From Micrococcales bacterium (GTDB taxonomy: Bacteria > Actinomycetota > Actinomycetes > Actinomycetales > Dermatophilaceae): 7,812 nucleotides of DNA. The position numbers were made by a program, and so were the translations under genes. The notes beneath the pieces were generated by a model, which ran no database searches, was not told the DNA's origin, and saw only the letters and a list, made by a program, of their open reading frames with translations. The stretch lies in assembly GCA_030452775.1 (NCBI GenBank), contig JAKDLQ010000104.1:1-7812 (forward strand), in the 5' to 3' direction. Positions 6,431-7,812 of the stretch are shown here, one piece after another; within the stretch, counting starts at the first letter, position 1; each line of letters opens with the position of its first letter.

Positions 6431-6450
6431 TCCTTCGGTCGGGGGGGGGG
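6431..6450 (-). promoter_or_regulatory. pfkA ribosome-binding site and adjacent G10 tract
   Basis: GAAGGA on the minus strand at 6436-6431 is the ribosome-binding site, ten bases before the ATG. Immediately upstream is an uninterrupted run of ten G on the plus strand (6441-6450; ten C in the transcript), flanked on both sides by CGGTC. The run is in the untranslated leader, so a length change would not shift a reading frame but could alter leader structure. Confidence 0.6.
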
Positions 6451-6489
6451 CGGTCGGTGCAGCCGTCGCGGCTCCGGCGTGACGATGCG

Positions 6490-6495
6490 AGCCTA
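6490..6495 (-). promoter_or_regulatory. Candidate -10 box for pfkA
   Basis: TAGGCT on the minus strand fits TANNNT and would place the transcript start near 6483, giving a leader of about 60 bases that includes the C10 tract. No clear -35 is found at the right spacing. It shares the 197-base divergent region with the pat promoter. Confidence 0.3.
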
Positions 6496-6604
6496 GCGAG
6501 TTCCAGCCGTATGCCGCCCACTCCCGTCCGTTTGCCGGGGGAGTGAGCGGGAGGCCGCCGAAGCGTCGCTGCTTGCTGTTCGACGGCTCCTGCGCTCAGC
6601 CCTC

Positions 6605-6610
6605 TAGAGT
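6605..6610 (+). promoter_or_regulatory. Candidate -10 box for a leaderless pat transcript
   Basis: TAGAGT matches TANNNT and ends seven bases before the GTG at 6618, the spacing expected when transcription starts on the start codon. A weak TTCGAC (6579-6584) is 20 bases upstream, longer than usual for a -35. The lack of a Shine-Dalgarno sequence before 6618 supports the leaderless reading. Confidence 0.5.
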
Positions 6611-6617
6611 GGCGAGT

Positions 6618-7712
6618 GTGACCAGTGACCCCGAAACCTCGAGCCCGGTCCGTCTGCGCGAGGTGATCTCGGCGATGCCGGACTACCAGCCGGGCAAGGC
6701 GGCCGCGGCCCGGCCAGGCGTGCGGACCTACAAGCTGTCGTCCAACGAGAATCCCTACGGGCCGTTGCCGTCCGTGCTCGCAGCGATCGCCGACGGGGCG
6801 CGCTCGATCAACCGATACCCCGACATGGCCGTCGTGGCGCTGCGAGAGCGGATCTCGCAGGCGCTGGACGTGCCGGTCGAGTGCATCGCGACCGGGACCG
6901 GTTCCGTTGCCGTGCTCGCCCAGATCGTGCAGGCCGCCTGCGATGCCGGCGACGAGGTCGTCTTTGCCTGGAGATCCTTCGAGGCGTATCCCCTCGTGAC
7001 CCAGGTGGCCGGCGCGAAGGCGGTGATGATCGGGCTCGATGCCGACGATCGGCACCGGCTCGACGCGATGGCCGCCGCGATCACGCCGCGGACCCGCGTG
7101 GTCCTGGTGTGCACCCCCAACAACCCGACCGGGCCGTGCGTGCATGGCGATGAGCTCGAGGCCTTCCTCGACACGGTGCCGAATGATGTCATCGTCGTCC
7201 TGGACGAGGCGTATGTCGAGTTCGTCCGCGACCCTGAGGCGGTGCGCGGGCTCGAGGTCTGGCGGGACCGGCCCAACGTCGTCGTCCTGCGGACCTTCTC
7301 CAAGGCCTATGGACTGGCCGGTCTGCGCGTCGGGTATGCCGTCGCGCACCCACCAGTGGCGTCCGCGGTGCGCAAGACGGCCGCGCCCTTCGGCGTCAAC
7401 TCCCTCGCCCAGGTCGCGGCCATCGCCTCGCTCGATGCCTTCGACGAGCTGTCCGAGCGCGTCGACTCCCTCGTGGCGGAGCGGGACCGGGTGGTGGGAG
7501 CGCTCACCGACCAGGGCTGGAAGCTCGCCCGCTCGGACGCCAACTTCATCTGGTTCGGCCTCAGGGCCGAGTCGACCGCGTTCGCCGAGGCGTGCGAGGC
7601 GGCCGGGCTCATCGTGCGCGTTCTCGGCGAGGACGGGGTGCGCGTCACGATCGGCGAGGCCGCGGCCAACAGCCGACTCATCGAGGTCGCCGAGGCGTTC
7701 GGCGCTCGCTGA
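6618..7712 (+). CDS. pat: Aromatic amino acid / histidinol-phosphate-type aminotransferase (Pat/HisC family)
   Basis: This is a PLP-dependent fold-type I aminotransferase of 364 residues, the family's usual length. It has the substrate-side SSNENPYGPLPS (41-52), NRYPD, NNPTG with Asn169, DEAYVEF with Asp196 and Tyr199, and the PLP lysine Lys229 in RTFSKAYGLAGLRVGYA. The phrases GDEVVF-WRSFE-YP and NVVVLRTFSKAYGLAGLR resemble Mycobacterium tuberculosis Pat, which transaminates phenylalanine and tyrosine precursors. I therefore prefer Pat over a dedicated HisC, though automatic annotation may call it histidinol-phosphate transaminase. No his operon genes adjoin it, which fits. The GTG at 6618 is chosen because a -10 box lies seven bases upstream. 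An in-frame GTG at 6543 would add 25 residues unlike the family and would place the -10 box inside the gene. Confidence 0.9.
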   Translation: MTSDPETSSPVRLREVISAMPDYQPGKAAAARPGVRTYKLSSNENPYGPLPSVLAAIADGARSINRYPDMAVVALRERISQALDVPVECIATGTGSVAVLAQIVQAACDAGDEVVFAWRSFEAYPLVTQVAGAKAVMIGLDADDRHRLDAMAAAITPRTRVVLVCTPNNPTGPCVHGDELEAFLDTVPNDVIVVLDEAYVEFVRDPEAVRGLEVWRDRPNVVVLRTFSKAYGLAGLRVGYAVAHPPVASAVRKTAAPFGVNSLAQVAAIASLDAFDELSERVDSLVAERDRVVGALTDQGWKLARSDANFIWFGLRAESTAFAEACEAAGLIVRVLGEDGVRVTIGEAAANSRLIEVAEAFGAR

Positions 7713-7718
7713 CCCAGA

Positions 7719-7765
7719 CGCACCTCACCCAGCGCGCGCACCTCACCCAGCGCGCGCACCTCACC
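7719..7765 (+). repeat. 18-bp tandem repeat, about 2.6 copies
   Basis: CGCACCTCACCCAGCGCG occurs at 7719-7736 and 7737-7754 without mismatch, followed by the first 11 bases at 7755-7765. It starts seven bases after the pat stop. On the minus strand it would read as a GEVRAL-type six-residue repeat in an open frame (7307-7789), which I regard as a shadow of pat. No hairpin typical of a terminator is associated with it. Confidence 0.85.
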
Positions 7766-7781
7766 AAGTCGAGTGGCCCCG

Positions 7782-7805
7782 TCATCCACAGGGGGGTGTG
7801 GACAA
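7782..7805. promoter_or_regulatory. Facing pair of DnaA-box-like sites
   Basis: TCATCCACA at 7782-7790 matches the DnaA box TTATCCACA at eight of nine bases. TGTGGACAA at 7797-7805 is the reverse complement of TTGTCCACA, the form preferred in high-GC actinobacteria. The two point toward each other across six G, and the inner TCCACA-G6-TGTGGA is a perfect dyad. Two boxes alone do not make an origin. They could regulate a gene beyond the window or titrate DnaA. Confidence 0.45.
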
Positions 7806-7812
7806 AGAGGCC

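Noticed and set aside
6543..6617. Upstream in-frame GTG extending the aminotransferase by 25 residues
   Set aside because: The extension has no family resemblance, and the -10 box TAGAGT would fall inside it.
6024..7349. 441-codon minus-strand open frame crossing from pfkA to pat
   Set aside because: It covers parts of two well-supported genes and the promoter region between them, and its composition is that of a shadow frame.
7307..7789. Minus-strand frame with a GEVRAL-type repeat at its start
   Set aside because: It overlaps the end of pat antisense. The amino-acid repeat merely reflects the 18-bp DNA repeat.

Overview
The window is high-GC DNA with GTG and ATG starts, tightly packed genes and leaderless-type promoters. 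It looks like an actinobacterial chromosome, probably Micrococcales. That rank is an inference from protein resemblance and style, not from a marker gene. The gene content is ordinary core metabolism and DNA repair. The unusual material lies in the short intergenic stretches.

Layout from left to right. A small molybdate-binding protein gene (mop, 76-288, +) faces the 3' end of sbcC. The sbcDC operon runs on the minus strand: sbcD starts at 4619, sbcC at 3424, and one base separates the two genes. It encodes the Mre11/Rad50-type nuclease that processes DNA hairpins and broken ends. A gene-free stretch (4620-4946) separates sbcD from a second minus-strand unit, the 6-phosphofructokinase gene pfkA (5341-6420) and, four bases later, a four-helix membrane protein of the mycobacterial holin (PF04020) type. 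pfkA is divergent from a pat/hisC-like aromatic aminotransferase gene (6618-7712, +). The last 100 bases hold an 18-bp tandem repeat and a facing pair of DnaA-box-like sites.

The main finding is a shared repeat architecture at the 3' ends of two unrelated minus-strand genes, sbcC (301-438) and the holin gene (4849-4967). Read on the plus strand, each locus has core 2, an arm, a short loop, the inverted arm, core 1, a linker, core 2 again, and then the arm again inside the end of the gene. The cores are common to both loci (23/27 and 13/13 identical bases). The arms differ between loci but match within each locus, and the gene's own last codons supply one arm. This suggests a dispersed element that copies, or is fitted to, the 3' end of its host gene and can form alternative hairpins in the transcript. 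Whether it is already catalogued could not be checked here.

Smaller points are a G10 tract in the pfkA leader, a Gly104/Lys124 pair in PfkA that bears on ATP versus pyrophosphate use, a weak SOS-box-like site and a pair of dyads upstream of sbcD, and leaderless-type -10 boxes in front of sbcD and pat.
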